NCBI RefSeq assembly: GCF_002266425.1
Contig: NZ_NPMN01000010.1
Location: 80,607-144,606 of the forward strand
DNA from: Tissierella sp. P1
GTDB lineage: Bacteria > Bacillota > Clostridia > Tissierellales > Tissierellaceae
DNA: 64,000 nt
Reading direction: 5' to 3'
The notes beneath the pieces are model-generated. The model did not search any database. It worked only from the letters and a program-made list of their open reading frames with translations, and was not told the origin of the DNA. The position numbers and the translations under genes were made by a program. Positions 52,208-61,540 of this stretch are shown piece by piece. How positions within the stretch are numbered: position 1 is the first letter of the stretch; every line of letters starts with the position of its first letter.

Positions 52208-55001
52208 TTGGAGAAATATAAAAAAAATCAATTTGAAGGTTATGTAAGAAGCTATTTAGATAAATATCTGGAAGGACAGAGTAAGGAGGATTTTAGTGTA
52301 GAGTTTTATGATTACTTATTAAACGAAATCCTTTCTAACTCCATAAAAACATTGTTAATCCTATTTTTCGCATTTAAAAAAGAAAGCTTATTAAAGGGTG
52401 ATTCTTCGGAAGAAAGATATAGGTATTTCGATAATTACTCATCTACAGAGGAATTTCATGATTTGGTCAATAGGATGTATCCTCTACTTAAGCAGAGATT
52501 AGATAGCATCCTACATAACCATATAATAAATTATAATGATTTAAATATTAGAGTAAAAAGAGATAAGGAAGAAATCCATAAAAAATTTGGGTTCAATATG
52601 GAAGATTTAACAGATTGTCATATAAAATATGGGGTTTCGGATTATCATAGAGGATTAAAATCCATTTGTATAATTGAAAAAGATAATAGAAGAATAATTT
52701 ATAAGCCTCGCTCCGGTAAAATAGATATATATTGGAGAACTTTTATCGATTGGTTCAATTCCAAAGAACCATCCTTAAGGCTTGCTAATATTGAAATATT
52801 AGATAAAGGAGAGTATCATTGGCAGGAATTTGTGGATAACAAGCTATGTAAATCAGAGCGAGAGATTCAAAAGCTATATTATAGAATAGGTATTTTAGCT
52901 GCCATATCCTATATTTTTAAGATAGAAGATTTACATATGGAAAATATTGTAGTTAATGGGGAATTCCCCCATATAATAGATTTAGAAACAATTTTTCAAG
53001 TGGATGGGTTTCAAAATAGTAATTTAGAGCTGAAAAGTGCTACTGATATCCTGAATAAAAATATAAGACAATCAATTCTAGGTACACAGCTTTTTCCTAC
53101 ATCTGTCAAATTCCATAATTCAAATATGGATATTTCAGGTATAACGGGAAAAGGTGGACAAGTAATAGAGAATGGTAAAGTTAAGATTAAGAATCAATTT
53201 ACTGATGAAATAGAAGTCGTTAAAGAAGACGCTATTATAGAGAATAAGTATAATATTGGATGTATAGAGGATATTCTTGTTGACCCTAAAGATTATATTA
53301 AAGAGATAATAGCAGGATTTGAAGAAGGATACCTCTTACTTAAAAACAATAAAGAAGAGCTTTTGAAGCTAATAAATTCAGGTGAATTATTTTATGATGT
53401 TCGTCCAAGATATCTTTTTAGAAATACAAATTTATATGCTATGATTCTTGAAATGGGTAAGAATCCTAAATATTTAAAGGACAAATCAGAATTAAATAGA
53501 TTGTATCATCTTCTTTTCAAAACAGCTAATGACCGTAATACTAAAATAATATATCAATCAGAACTGGAAGATTTATTTAATGATGATATTCCCTATTTCT
53601 ATGGAAATATTGATGATAAAACCGTATATAACTCCAATGGAGATAGTTGTTTTGTACTGGATAAAACCCCTTTGATGGAAACAAATGAAAGGATAAAAAA
53701 TTTAAATCAAAGGGATTTGCGTACCCAAATATATCTTATAGAAAAGGTAATGGCAAAGCAAAAAAAGACTTGGAACACAGTTAGAGAAAAAAGAGATTAT
53801 AATATGATAAAAAATGAAAGGAATTCATTGATAAAGGCAGCAGAGGGAATAGGAGATATTCTGATTGATAAAGCCATGATTGATGAAAAAACAGAGACTA
53901 TTAGTTGGTTAGACTTGCAAAATACATTTCCTACTTGGACTATCAAAGCTCAAGATATTTATCTATATGGTGGATTAACAGGTAATGCTATATTTTTTTT
54001 CCTGTTTATATCAGGAAACGAAAGATGTAAAATATCGGAATATATTGCAAAAAATATTAAATACCATAAAGATTGACCTTCAGGGGACAAATAATAAATC
54101 TTCATCAGCATTTAATGGAATGGTTTCATTAGCATATTTATATGCTTTCTTATATAATCAAACAAAAGATAAGGACATGCTTTATCAAAGTCTTTCCATT
54201 ATAAATAATTGTAAAGCTGAGATATTTCAAAATACATCATATGATATAATCGATGGGTTATCAGGTATTCTTGTAGTCACTTTAAATATATTTGAATTAA
54301 CTAAAGATAGAGAGCTGGAAGACTTATCAATAGGTATTGGAATAGATATAATAAAAAATATTCATATAGAGAAAGACAGAGCTTACTGGAAGAAAAATAA
54401 TGGCAATGAACTTATAATAACTGGATTTGCCCATGGTTTAGCCGGAATATCCTATGCACTGGGTAAATTATACAGGCTGACTAACTATAAAAATCATATA
54501 TCTATAATTGAAAATCTCATAAAGATAGAAAATAACTATTATAGTGATAATATTGAGAATTGGATAGATTTGAGAAGTGAAGAAGTTACAAGCTTAGATA
54601 CTTCACCTATACATTGGTGCCATGGAGCAACTGGTATAGGGCTATCAAGGTTAAAAGGTAAGGATATAATAGATACTTCCAATGATATGGCTAAAGCATT
54701 GAGAGCTGTGGAGAAAAATGGTCTATATCGTGATAGTGACTGCTTATGTCATGGAAATCTAGGAAATATAGAATTATTGTTAGAAGTCTATAAAGAAAAT
54801 GGTGATTTAAATTTATATAATAAAGCTATTGTCAGAGCAAATGAAATAATTGAAAATCAATATACAAATGGCTATATAAATGGCATAGGACAGGAATTTG
54901 ACAGCTCTGGATTTATGTTAGGATTATCGGGAATAGGATATGAAATGCTTAGGATATCAGACCCAAGCAAATATCCTTCTGTATTGCTGCTGGAGGTTTA
55001 A
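52208..55001 (+). CDS. lanM: Class II lanthipeptide synthetase LanM, frameshifted at a T run
   Basis: The repaired protein is about 930 residues. The N-terminal part is a LanM dehydratase domain (DUF4135-like) with VSDYHRGLKSICIIEKDNRR, IIYKPRSGKIDIYW, KIEDLHMENIVVNGEFPHII and DLET. The C-terminal part is a LanC-like cyclase with zinc ligands in SPIHWCHGATGIGLS and DSDCLCHGNLGNIELLL. LanM dehydrates Ser/Thr and adds Cys to form lanthionines. The frame breaks at T8 (53993-54000); T7 restores NAIFFSCLYQETKDVKYRN. The start is TTG 52208. Whether its substrate is the peptide at 57383 or the Cys-rich precursors is open. Confidence 0.9.
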
Positions 55002-55002
55002 G

Positions 55003-56658
55003 ATGAAAAAATCAGTATTAAAATTTTTTGGTACATATATTGATAAGAAAGTAGTTCTTACAAGCTATATTTTTATTCAGATGCTGCTGCATTTTTTAGC
55101 ATTTAAAGTATTAAACAGGCGTGAATACAATATAATAGAATATTTAACTATATTTTCAGCCTTAGTCCACGGCTTTATCGTTTATGTGGTTCTATTATTA
55201 AATGATAAAAGTAAATTGATGATATACTATTATTCTATATCAGCTACTATGTTAAATTTTTTTCTGATAATTGATATAGGTTACTTAAAATATAGTGATA
55301 TAAGATATATATATGCTCAAAGCATAGTTATGTTTATTATACTGGATATAACTCTGAAGATTTCAACACAGAATATTAGCAGAAAGTTGTTCTATAAGTA
55401 TATTATAGTTGCTTTATGGGCTGTAGGGATAATGTTTGGAATATTTAAAATTGAGATTTATATGTTAGTTTATCAGATTACATTTATAATCATTATTATT
55501 TATCCGAGTATATTCTTAGTATTAAATTATAAAAAGCTTAGAAATTATGGCAGGCATTTGCTTCCCATAATTTCATTATTTGCTATTGTAAATATTATAT
55601 ATTTTATATTGACTTTCGTTATTTTTCAGGAATATAGCGGAATGCATAACTACGACTTATATATATACCTAAATTTAATAGAAATGTTTCTGAGCTATCT
55701 AGTTTTATCGGCTATAGGATTTTGGAAGCTTGTAAAGAATAAAAAAAGTACCATAAATAGAAGTATAATAATTAATTGCATTTTTATAATAGGATATTTA
55801 TATTGTATCAAGGATAATAAAGAGAATTTTAAATTAATTATCTTTTCACTCCTTAGCTTTTTTACGATATTAAAGCAATCTCAGCTATTAAATCATTATA
55901 TAAAGCTCAAAGATAACAGAATAAATCATAAACAAAATGGATTGGTATCTCCCAGTATATTTAAAGAAATATTAGAAACCAGTATATCAGACTTCAGAAA
56001 GGAAGAAATATATAAGGAACAGGTGGCGGATTTTTTACATGATGAGATTTTACAAGATGCCATATATATAAAGAAGGAGCTTCGTGACAACTATGAAATA
56101 TCAATAAATGATAAAATATTTGAAATCGTGGATAATATGATAAATACGACAAGAGGACAAATTAGTCTGCATAGACCCTATATAAATTATAATATAAGTT
56201 TGGTGGAAAACTATTACAATCTGATACAATCCTTAAAAAAGAGATTTGGAAATGATAATATACTGGTAGATTTTATATGTGACGACAAATTATTTTTAAG
56301 TTCACCATATGATTTAGTAATTTATAGAATGATTCATGAATTAATTACCAATATTTTCAAACATTCAAAAGGATATTTTTCTTCTATAGAATTGAAGATT
56401 CAAGATAAAATAATTTCATTAACAGTAACTAACTATGGAGACTATTTGAGCAATGAAAATAGTAACAATACCGATAGCAGAGGTCTTAAGATTATAAAAA
56501 GAGAAGTCGATAGGTTTGGTGGTACATTGGATATAAATTCATCAATAGATACTGATATGTTAATGAATACAGATATATTTAATAATTCCATAGTTAACAT
56601 AAGTATTAAAATACCAATTAAGGGAGAGATAACCTATGAACATTTTATTAATAGATGA
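55003..56658 (+). CDS. Membrane sensor histidine kinase
   Basis: The 551-residue protein has about eight to ten membrane helices (residues 10-310), a dimerisation/phosphoacceptor helix with DFLHDEILQDAIYIKKEL and an ATPase domain with N-box HELITNIFKHSKGYFS and DSRGLKIIKREVDRFGG. It resembles NarX/DesK-like kinases paired with LuxR-type regulators. ATG 55003 is chosen with GGAGG seven bases upstream. It overlaps the response regulator gene by 23 bp. The signal may be the mature peptide (autoinduction), an inference. Confidence 0.87.
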   Translation: MKKSVLKFFGTYIDKKVVLTSYIFIQMLLHFLAFKVLNRREYNIIEYLTIFSALVHGFIVYVVLLLNDKSKLMIYYYSISATMLNFFLIIDIGYLKYSDIRYIYAQSIVMFIILDITLKISTQNISRKLFYKYIIVALWAVGIMFGIFKIEIYMLVYQITFIIIIIYPSIFLVLNYKKLRNYGRHLLPIISLFAIVNIIYFILTFVIFQEYSGMHNYDLYIYLNLIEMFLSYLVLSAIGFWKLVKNKKSTINRSIIINCIFIIGYLYCIKDNKENFKLIIFSLLSFFTILKQSQLLNHYIKLKDNRINHKQNGLVSPSIFKEILETSISDFRKEEIYKEQVADFLHDEILQDAIYIKKELRDNYEISINDKIFEIVDNMINTTRGQISLHRPYINYNISLVENYYNLIQSLKKRFGNDNILVDFICDDKLFLSSPYDLVIYRMIHELITNIFKHSKGYFSSIELKIQDKIISLTVTNYGDYLSNENSNNTDSRGLKIIKREVDRFGGTLDINSSIDTDMLMNTDIFNNSIVNISIKIPIKGEITYEHFINR

Positions 56659-57322
56659 CCATGGAATGTTTTGTGAAAGTCTAAAGCTCACTTTGGAGAG
56701 AGATGAATGTATTGAAAATGTTCATATATTACAGGACGTGGGTGAAGCAAAACGAAAAATACTAAACAAAGAATATGACATTATTTTAATGGATATCAAT
56801 ATCAAAAAGATTACAGGGAAGGAAGACGGTCTTACAATAGCAAAAAAACTTTTAGAGAGAGATAATACATTGAAAATAGTAATGCTAACAGGATTTGATA
56901 TGCCGGGATATGAAGCAGAAGCGCAACAGATAGGAGCTAAAGGCTTTATATGTAAAGATGAGTATACAGAAGTATTAATTGAAAAGCTTAAAAAGGTATA
57001 TAATGGAGAAACCATATTTAGAAAAATAACCAGCCATATAAATGAACTGACGGAAAGAGAAAAGGAGATATTGCAATTATATAGTTCAGGATGTTCAAGA
57101 AAGGAAGTTGCAGATAAATGTAATATATCAGTTAGTTCATTAGCAGTAGCCTTAAATAGAATTTATGAAAAATTAGATGTAAAAAACTATCAGGAAATGA
57201 TAAACAAAGCACTGGAATTGGGATATATAAAGCCAAATTTTTTTTTAGAATATTTAAAACATAGAATAGATAATTCTATGTTTTTATTTTTTGAAAAATT
57301 TTCAAATATGTACAAAAGTTAG
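56636..57322 (+). CDS. LuxR/NarL family response regulator
   Basis: The 228-residue protein has a receiver domain with phospho-Asp in EYDIILMDINIK, Thr in VMLTGFD and Lys in GFICKDE, and a C-terminal LuxR helix-turn-helix (LTEREKEILQLYSSGCSRKEVADKCNIS in the family pattern). It is coupled to the kinase gene upstream. It is the best candidate to bind the box ACAAAAGTTAGCTGAC found five times in the window, including 57312 at the end of its own gene, in front of the LanA-like peptide. Confidence 0.92.
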   Translation: MNILLIDDHGMFCESLKLTLERDECIENVHILQDVGEAKRKILNKEYDIILMDINIKKITGKEDGLTIAKKLLERDNTLKIVMLTGFDMPGYEAEAQQIGAKGFICKDEYTEVLIEKLKKVYNGETIFRKITSHINELTEREKEILQLYSSGCSRKEVADKCNISVSSLAVALNRIYEKLDVKNYQEMINKALELGYIKPNFFLEYLKHRIDNSMFLFFEKFSNMYKS

Positions 57323-57351
57323 CTGACAAGAATTTTATTATAAAATATACT
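57312..57351 (+). promoter_or_regulatory. Regulon promoter copy 5, before the LanA-like peptide
   Basis: ACAAAAGTTAGCTGAC (57312-57327) overlaps the end of the regulator gene; 18 bases later TATACT (57346-57351). The spacer sequence differs from the other copies, so the box and spacing are conserved by selection rather than recent duplication. Confidence 0.8.
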
Positions 57352-57382
57352 TTAATTAAAATAATAAAGGGGGTAGACAAGC

Positions 57383-57550
57383 ATGAATATATTATTAGAA
57401 AAAATAGACAAGACTGTGGATGAAATGATTGACAAAAATTTAATTATGGACATGACTGAGCAACAAATGATGAACCTAATTTATGAAGATGAATTATTCA
57501 CAAGAACTATAACAAGCCCATGTCCTACAAGCTTTTTAGTATGTTGCTAG
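57383..57550 (+). CDS. Candidate class II lanthipeptide precursor (LanA-like), 55 residues
   Basis: ATG 57383 follows GGGGGT. The acidic leader starts MNILLEKIDKTVDEMIDKNL and includes DMTEQQMMNLIYEDEL, and the short C-terminus TRTITSPCPTSFLVCC carries three Cys and six Ser/Thr, ending in Cys-Cys. Leader length and helical acidic character fit LanM substrates. It is unlike the three basic-leader Cys-rich precursors. It has its own regulon promoter and sits between the regulators and the radical SAM gene, 5 kb from precursor 1. No double-Gly leader cleavage site is obvious. Confidence 0.75.
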   Translation: MNILLEKIDKTVDEMIDKNLIMDMTEQQMMNLIYEDELFTRTITSPCPTSFLVCC

Positions 57551-57614
57551 AAAAGTATATAGAATAATAACCAGAATATAAATACCATAAAGAATATTTT
57601 ATGGAGGTGATTGG

Positions 57615-59054
57615 ATGAATAAACCGATAATACAGTTATTTAAAACAATCAACAATTATTATCTCCTAGATGGAGTGAAATGTGAAATTCTTCCTATAAA
57701 TAAAGAATCATTTCAATATTTAGATGGGGTACTAAAGGGGAAAGATGATTTTTCAACAGATAAATTACCTACAGAAGAGTTAATTCAGCTTCATCATCAT
57801 GGATATCTGTCAACAAAAAATAACGTAGAAAAACTTCAGCATTCCTATGCAAATTACTTACCTTATTTTATGCAGCGTAAATTAAATAAAATAACATTAC
57901 AAGTTACTCAAGGCTGCAATTTTCGATGTAAATACTGCGTATATTCCGATGAAACAAATAAGAAGCAAAGAACCCATAGTCAGGAAAGTATGTCCTTAGA
58001 AACAGCAAAAGAAGCAATAGATTTTTTGTTAGCTCATTCAATTGATAGCAAGCATATAAATATAAGCTTTTATGGAGGAGAACCGCTATTAGCCTTTGGT
58101 TTAATTAAAGATGTTGTTGATTATGCAGAAAACATATTTAAAGGAAAAAAGATTTCATATAATATGACCAGCAATGGTACTCTTTTAGATGAAGAAAAAA
58201 TTGAATTTTTAATAGAGCATGATTTTAGTCTAATGATAAGCCTAGATGGTCCAAAGGAAATCAATGACCTAAATAGAGTATATCCAGATGGCAGTGGTAC
58301 CTATGATTCTGTTATGAAAAAAATTCAGCTTATTCAAGAAAAATATCCTGATTTTGGTGAGAAGCTAAGTATCAGTATGGTTATGGATCCAAGTAATGAC
58401 TTTGACTGTATAAACTCAGTCACATTAGGTGGCAGGGATTTTAAGCCTCTAAACCTAAACGCAACTGTAATAGATACTGATTATGACTATGATAAGCCAT
58501 TAAACTATTCAGAAGATTATATTTGGAAATTTGAATATAATATATTTTTAGCCCTTATGTCCTATTGGAAAAGATATCCAATAGAGAAGATATCCTCAAT
58601 ATCAAAGTCAGTGGTACAGAAAACAGTAAATGATTTATATAAATTTGAAGAATCACCGGCTATAAAAGCCTATGATGCACCTTCAGGACCTTGTATTCCA
58701 GGACAAATGAGATTATTCTCCGATATAAATGGAAATTTATTTCCCTGTGAGAGAGTAAGCGAAACCTCAAAAGCAATGAAAATAGGGACTCTAAAAGAGG
58801 AATTTGACATTGAACAAATAGAAAGATTACTCAATTTTAGTCAATTAACGGAGGAAGAGTGTAAGGGTTGCTGGGCTTTTAGATATTGTAATCAATGTGC
58901 AAAAAAGGCTGATAACGGAACTAAGAATATGTCTAAAGAATTAAAGCTGTCACATTGCAGAGCCTCTAAATCTACTGCTTATTCAGAGATAATGGAGTAC
59001 TTAATAATGAAGGAAATTCCTGAATATTATGGGGAGCAAGTACGGAATGTATAA
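57615..59054 (+). CDS. Radical SAM maturase for Cys-rich peptides (CcpM-like, TIGR04068 type)
   Basis: The 479-residue protein has the radical-SAM motif CNFRCKYC (Cys 101, 105, 108) after an N-terminal domain of about 90 residues that may bind leader peptide. It continues with SFYGGEPLLAF and SLDGPKEINDL and ends in a SPASM-like Cys cluster (GPCIPGQMR, LFPCERVSE, CKGCWAFRYCNQCAKK, LSHCRAS). Such enzymes install thioether or other carbon-centred links in peptides. With the next two genes and the precursors it forms the CLI_3235/CcpM system known from Clostridium by family definition; the chemical product is not established. Confidence 0.88.
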   Translation: MNKPIIQLFKTINNYYLLDGVKCEILPINKESFQYLDGVLKGKDDFSTDKLPTEELIQLHHHGYLSTKNNVEKLQHSYANYLPYFMQRKLNKITLQVTQGCNFRCKYCVYSDETNKKQRTHSQESMSLETAKEAIDFLLAHSIDSKHINISFYGGEPLLAFGLIKDVVDYAENIFKGKKISYNMTSNGTLLDEEKIEFLIEHDFSLMISLDGPKEINDLNRVYPDGSGTYDSVMKKIQLIQEKYPDFGEKLSISMVMDPSNDFDCINSVTLGGRDFKPLNLNATVIDTDYDYDKPLNYSEDYIWKFEYNIFLALMSYWKRYPIEKISSISKSVVQKTVNDLYKFEESPAIKAYDAPSGPCIPGQMRLFSDINGNLFPCERVSETSKAMKIGTLKEEFDIEQIERLLNFSQLTEEECKGCWAFRYCNQCAKKADNGTKNMSKELKLSHCRASKSTAYSEIMEYLIMKEIPEYYGEQVRNV

Positions 59055-59071
59055 AAAAGGAGAAGATATAA

Positions 59072-60157
59072 ATGGGAGAAAAAGCTGCTATATATCCATT
59101 TTATCCTAGACTATTACCATATATTAAACATTATAACAAATTGCAGGACAGGTATGAAATAACCGAGGTCTATGCTCCGCAAGGGCTGGGACTGAAGGAT
59201 AAGGATTTGTCCTTCGCCTGCAATCATCCGTCAATAGGGAAAAAGGGGAACTTAATAGATAATATAAATAAATCTGATGCTGATATACTTGTATTGGTTG
59301 ACGATATAGAAGATGATTTTGACAATGAGGATTTTTTTGATATTGCAAATATTGCTTTGCAGAAGGGAATGAAAGTCAATTATTATGCCAAATCAATATT
59401 TGCAGTAAGGGATGAGATGAGAAGACTATCTGAAGACTATAAAGATAATATGAAAATAATCATAGAAGAGCATAAGAATAATGAACTGGGACAGACGAAG
59501 GGCTCTTTGCAGACTCCTGTTATCTTAGTCGGAGGGATGCTTGATGAGCCGGACGTATTGGAGGTTTTACTTCAGGTTTATTTGAATCTGGTTGAATTGG
59601 GATTGAAAGTAAGTGTATTTACTAAAACACCATTTTCATTAGGTACAAATTTTCACAGCATAAATGCTTTGTTTAGCAATAGATTTGATGAAAAGACAAC
59701 TATATCATATTTAAAAGAAACATTAAAGGAAGTAGAACATATAGAACAGCCGGATATTATATTAATAGAAACACCTGACCCAATTATGGAATACAATGAA
59801 TTTGCACATAACGGATATGGTATAAGAACTTATATGCTGTCCTTGGCAGTAATTCCAGATTCTATGATAAATGTCATACCTGTTGAATTATGTGTAGCTG
59901 AGTATGTAGAGATGGTCAGTAAGTTTGTTGAGGAAAAATATAATACCAAATTAGATGGTGTCCATGCCAGCAATTCTATAATAGATTCCTTATATGTGGT
60001 TCAGTCACAAGAACTTTCATGGGTTCATATACCTACTGAAGAAGTAAATAAAAGTTTACAATCTAATCAGGGTCAATCTAAGATTCCAATTACCAATGTA
60101 ATACAGGCTGGTACAAATATGATTACAAATAATATCATCAATAGATTATCTTATTGA
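59072..60157 (+). CDS. Peptide maturation system protein, TIGR04066 type
   Basis: The 361-residue protein begins AAIYPFYPRLLPYIKHYNKL and has ILVLVDDIEDDFD, GGMLDEPDVLEVLLQVYLNL, IILIETPDPIMEYNEFAHNG and VELCVAEYVEMVSKFVEEKY. I recognise it as the partner protein that accompanies the CcpM-type radical SAM enzyme; the reaction is unknown. No P-loop or known catalytic motif is obvious. It is followed in 13 bases by the ACP-related gene. Confidence 0.78.
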   Translation: MGEKAAIYPFYPRLLPYIKHYNKLQDRYEITEVYAPQGLGLKDKDLSFACNHPSIGKKGNLIDNINKSDADILVLVDDIEDDFDNEDFFDIANIALQKGMKVNYYAKSIFAVRDEMRRLSEDYKDNMKIIIEEHKNNELGQTKGSLQTPVILVGGMLDEPDVLEVLLQVYLNLVELGLKVSVFTKTPFSLGTNFHSINALFSNRFDEKTTISYLKETLKEVEHIEQPDIILIETPDPIMEYNEFAHNGYGIRTYMLSLAVIPDSMINVIPVELCVAEYVEMVSKFVEEKYNTKLDGVHASNSIIDSLYVVQSQELSWVHIPTEEVNKSLQSNQGQSKIPITNVIQAGTNMITNNIINRLSY

Positions 60158-60170
60158 AGGAGATGAATAG

Positions 60171-60443
60171 ATGATTACAAAAGAATTAACCACAGTATTA
60201 TTGGAAATCTTAGAGGAAGATTATTTGATTTCACATGATAGGCTAAAAGAAGAGTATTGGGATATGGCATTGACAGGAAAACACTTCAGATTATCAGGAT
60301 TTGAACTAGCAGCCTTAGTATTAGAATTTGAAAAGAGAACAGGAATCATGATTGATATCAATGAAAAACCAATGTATGCCTTAGCCAGCATAAATGACAT
60401 ACTTAAATCAATATCACAAGGGGAGTTTGCAACAAATAATTGA
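60171..60443 (+). CDS. Acyl-carrier-related peptide maturation protein, TIGR04069 type
   Basis: The 90-residue helical protein resembles acyl carrier proteins: KHFRLSGFELAALVLEFEKRTG aligns with the helix around the phosphopantetheine Ser of ACP, with Ser in RLSGFEL where DSL normally stands. Loss of the Asp and Leu may prevent modification. It closes the three-gene maturation set. Decayed copies of its 3' end stand before precursors 1 and 3, showing that precursor duplication carried part of this gene along. Confidence 0.78.
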   Translation: MITKELTTVLLEILEEDYLISHDRLKEEYWDMALTGKHFRLSGFELAALVLEFEKRTGIMIDINEKPMYALASINDILKSISQGEFATNN

Positions 60444-60487
60444 CATTGGATTATGAATAGAGTGTATAAAAAAGAAGGGGGGATACT

Positions 60488-60655
60488 ATGAAACTTCGTA
60501 AAGCTAAGAGATTCAATACAGTAGAATCATATGCAATATGTGCTTGTGCGTTGGCCGGATGCACGTGTGCATGTCCAAATGCTATAGCTCTATCACTTAA
60601 AACTTCGCAAAATCTAACTTCCTACGATGCGGACGCTTCATATAATAGAGGTTAA
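60488..60655 (+). CDS. Cys-rich RiPP precursor 2 (CLI_3235-type)
   Basis: The 55-residue peptide starts MKLRKAKRFNTVESYAICAC with core CACALAGCTCACPN (five to six Cys) and ends TSYDADASYNRG. Ribosome site GGGGGG precedes ATG. It directly follows the ACP-related gene and a conserved hairpin follows. The Cys-x-Cys spacing differs from precursor 1, so each core is distinct. Confidence 0.87.
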   Translation: MKLRKAKRFNTVESYAICACALAGCTCACPNAIALSLKTSQNLTSYDADASYNRG

Positions 60656-60679
60656 TCTTTGCTAAGGTATACAGGTTTA

Positions 60680-60712
60680 GTAAGTCTAGGTAGCTTGGCT
60701 ACCTAGACTTAC
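60680..60712 (+). terminator. Conserved hairpin after precursor 2
   Basis: GTAAGTCTAGGTAG and CTACCTAGACTTAC form a perfect 14-bp stem with loop CTTGG. Confidence 0.75.
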
Positions 60713-60790
60713 AATTAATTAAAGCTAGCCTAACAATCGTCTTCAATTATAGGATAATAACGTAATTACATATTATTTTGCTCAATATAG

Positions 60791-61135
60791 TAAAATATAA
60801 GGAAGGTAAAATCCAGAAAAAATCTTATTATAAAATCCAATCTAAGAAGACCTTTGAAAGGGATACTTCTCTTAAGTATACTTCTAATAGCATCAAACCT
60901 TTTTATATCCAGCATCAGTCAGTTTTACATAGTCAATAGATAGATAATATTGGAAAATATTATAGAAGTATTGGAACAATACGACCAAGCTTCCATTTGC
61001 AATAATGCTGTTCCTTAGAGTAAAACAGCTTAGAAACTCATCGGTAATAGATTTAATCAATAACAATAAAAAGAAGAGATTTGTGCAAAAGAAAGTAAGG
61101 ATATAGAATGTAGCAGAAGAACTGGATTGTATATG
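60791..61135 (+). pseudogene. Internally deleted relic of the FtsX-type permease gene
   Basis: Words such as AGAAGACCT, GCATCAAACCT, TTTATATCCAGCATCAGTCA and GATAATATTGG match the start of the intact gene at 61726-61890. From about 61005 the words TTAGAAACTCATCGGTAATA and GATTTAATCAATAACAATAA match its middle at 63445-63485. About 1.5 kb between them is missing and the frame is lost. Confidence 0.8.
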
Positions 61136-61149
61136 GAGAATTAAGTATG

Positions 61150-61333
61150 GAATTATCATAATGGAATCATTATTGATATCAATGAAAAACCAATGTATGC
61201 CTTAGCCAGCATAAATGACATAATTAAATCAATATCATAAGAGCAAGTTTGAAACAAATAATTATATACTCTATACTTCATTTAAGCAATTAGCATTTAT
61301 GGATAGAGTGTATAAAAAGAAGGGAGGAATACT
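61150..61333 (+). pseudogene. Decayed ACP-related gene end and leader before precursor 3
   Basis: TTGATATCAATGAAAAACC and the adjoining ATGTATGCCTTAGCCAGCAT are almost identical to 60351-60392, then diverge with an altered stop region. The leader GATAGAGTGTATAAAAAGAA with a GGGAGG ribosome site follows. Confidence 0.8.
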
Positions 61334-61540
61334 ATGAAATTCAAAAAAGCTAAGAGATTTAACACAGTAGAATCATACGCAGTATGTGCTTGCCCGATGG
61401 CTTTATGCTCTTGCGGAGGTTGTACATGCTCATGTGGAGATAGTAAAGTATACCAATCAAATCTTGACTCTACAAGTACTAGAAATTGGCAAAGTTCATA
61501 CGATAGAAATCGCTATGATACTGCTACTTTATCTATATAA
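61334..61540 (+). CDS. Cys-rich RiPP precursor 3 (CLI_3235-type), possibly frameshifted at the tail
   Basis: The 68-residue peptide starts MKFKKAKRFNTVESYAVCAC and has the richest core, CACPMALCSCGGCTCSCG with eight Cys. The frame ends DTATLSI at 61540. Another frame just beyond reads YNADVSYMRN then TAA (to 61568), which matches the YDADASYNRG end of precursor 2. One indel near 61530 therefore seems to have changed the C-terminus. Ribosome site GGGAGG. Confidence 0.85.
   Translation: MKFKKAKRFNTVESYAVCACPMALCSCGGCTCSCGDSKVYQSNLDSTSTRNWQSSYDRNRYDTATLSI

Larger units (their letters stand above)
60656..61333. other. Region of decayed duplicated genes between precursors 2 and 3
   Basis: The 678-bp stretch has no intact gene. 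It holds in order the conserved hairpin (60680-60712), a fragmentary copy of both ends of the FtsX-type permease gene (60791-61135), and a decayed copy of the ACP-related gene end plus precursor leader (61150-61333). Confidence 0.8.

Noticed and set aside
60893..61159. 88-residue minus-strand frame between precursors 2 and 3
   Set aside because: It is opposite the decayed ftsX relic and mirrors its sequence; not an independent gene.
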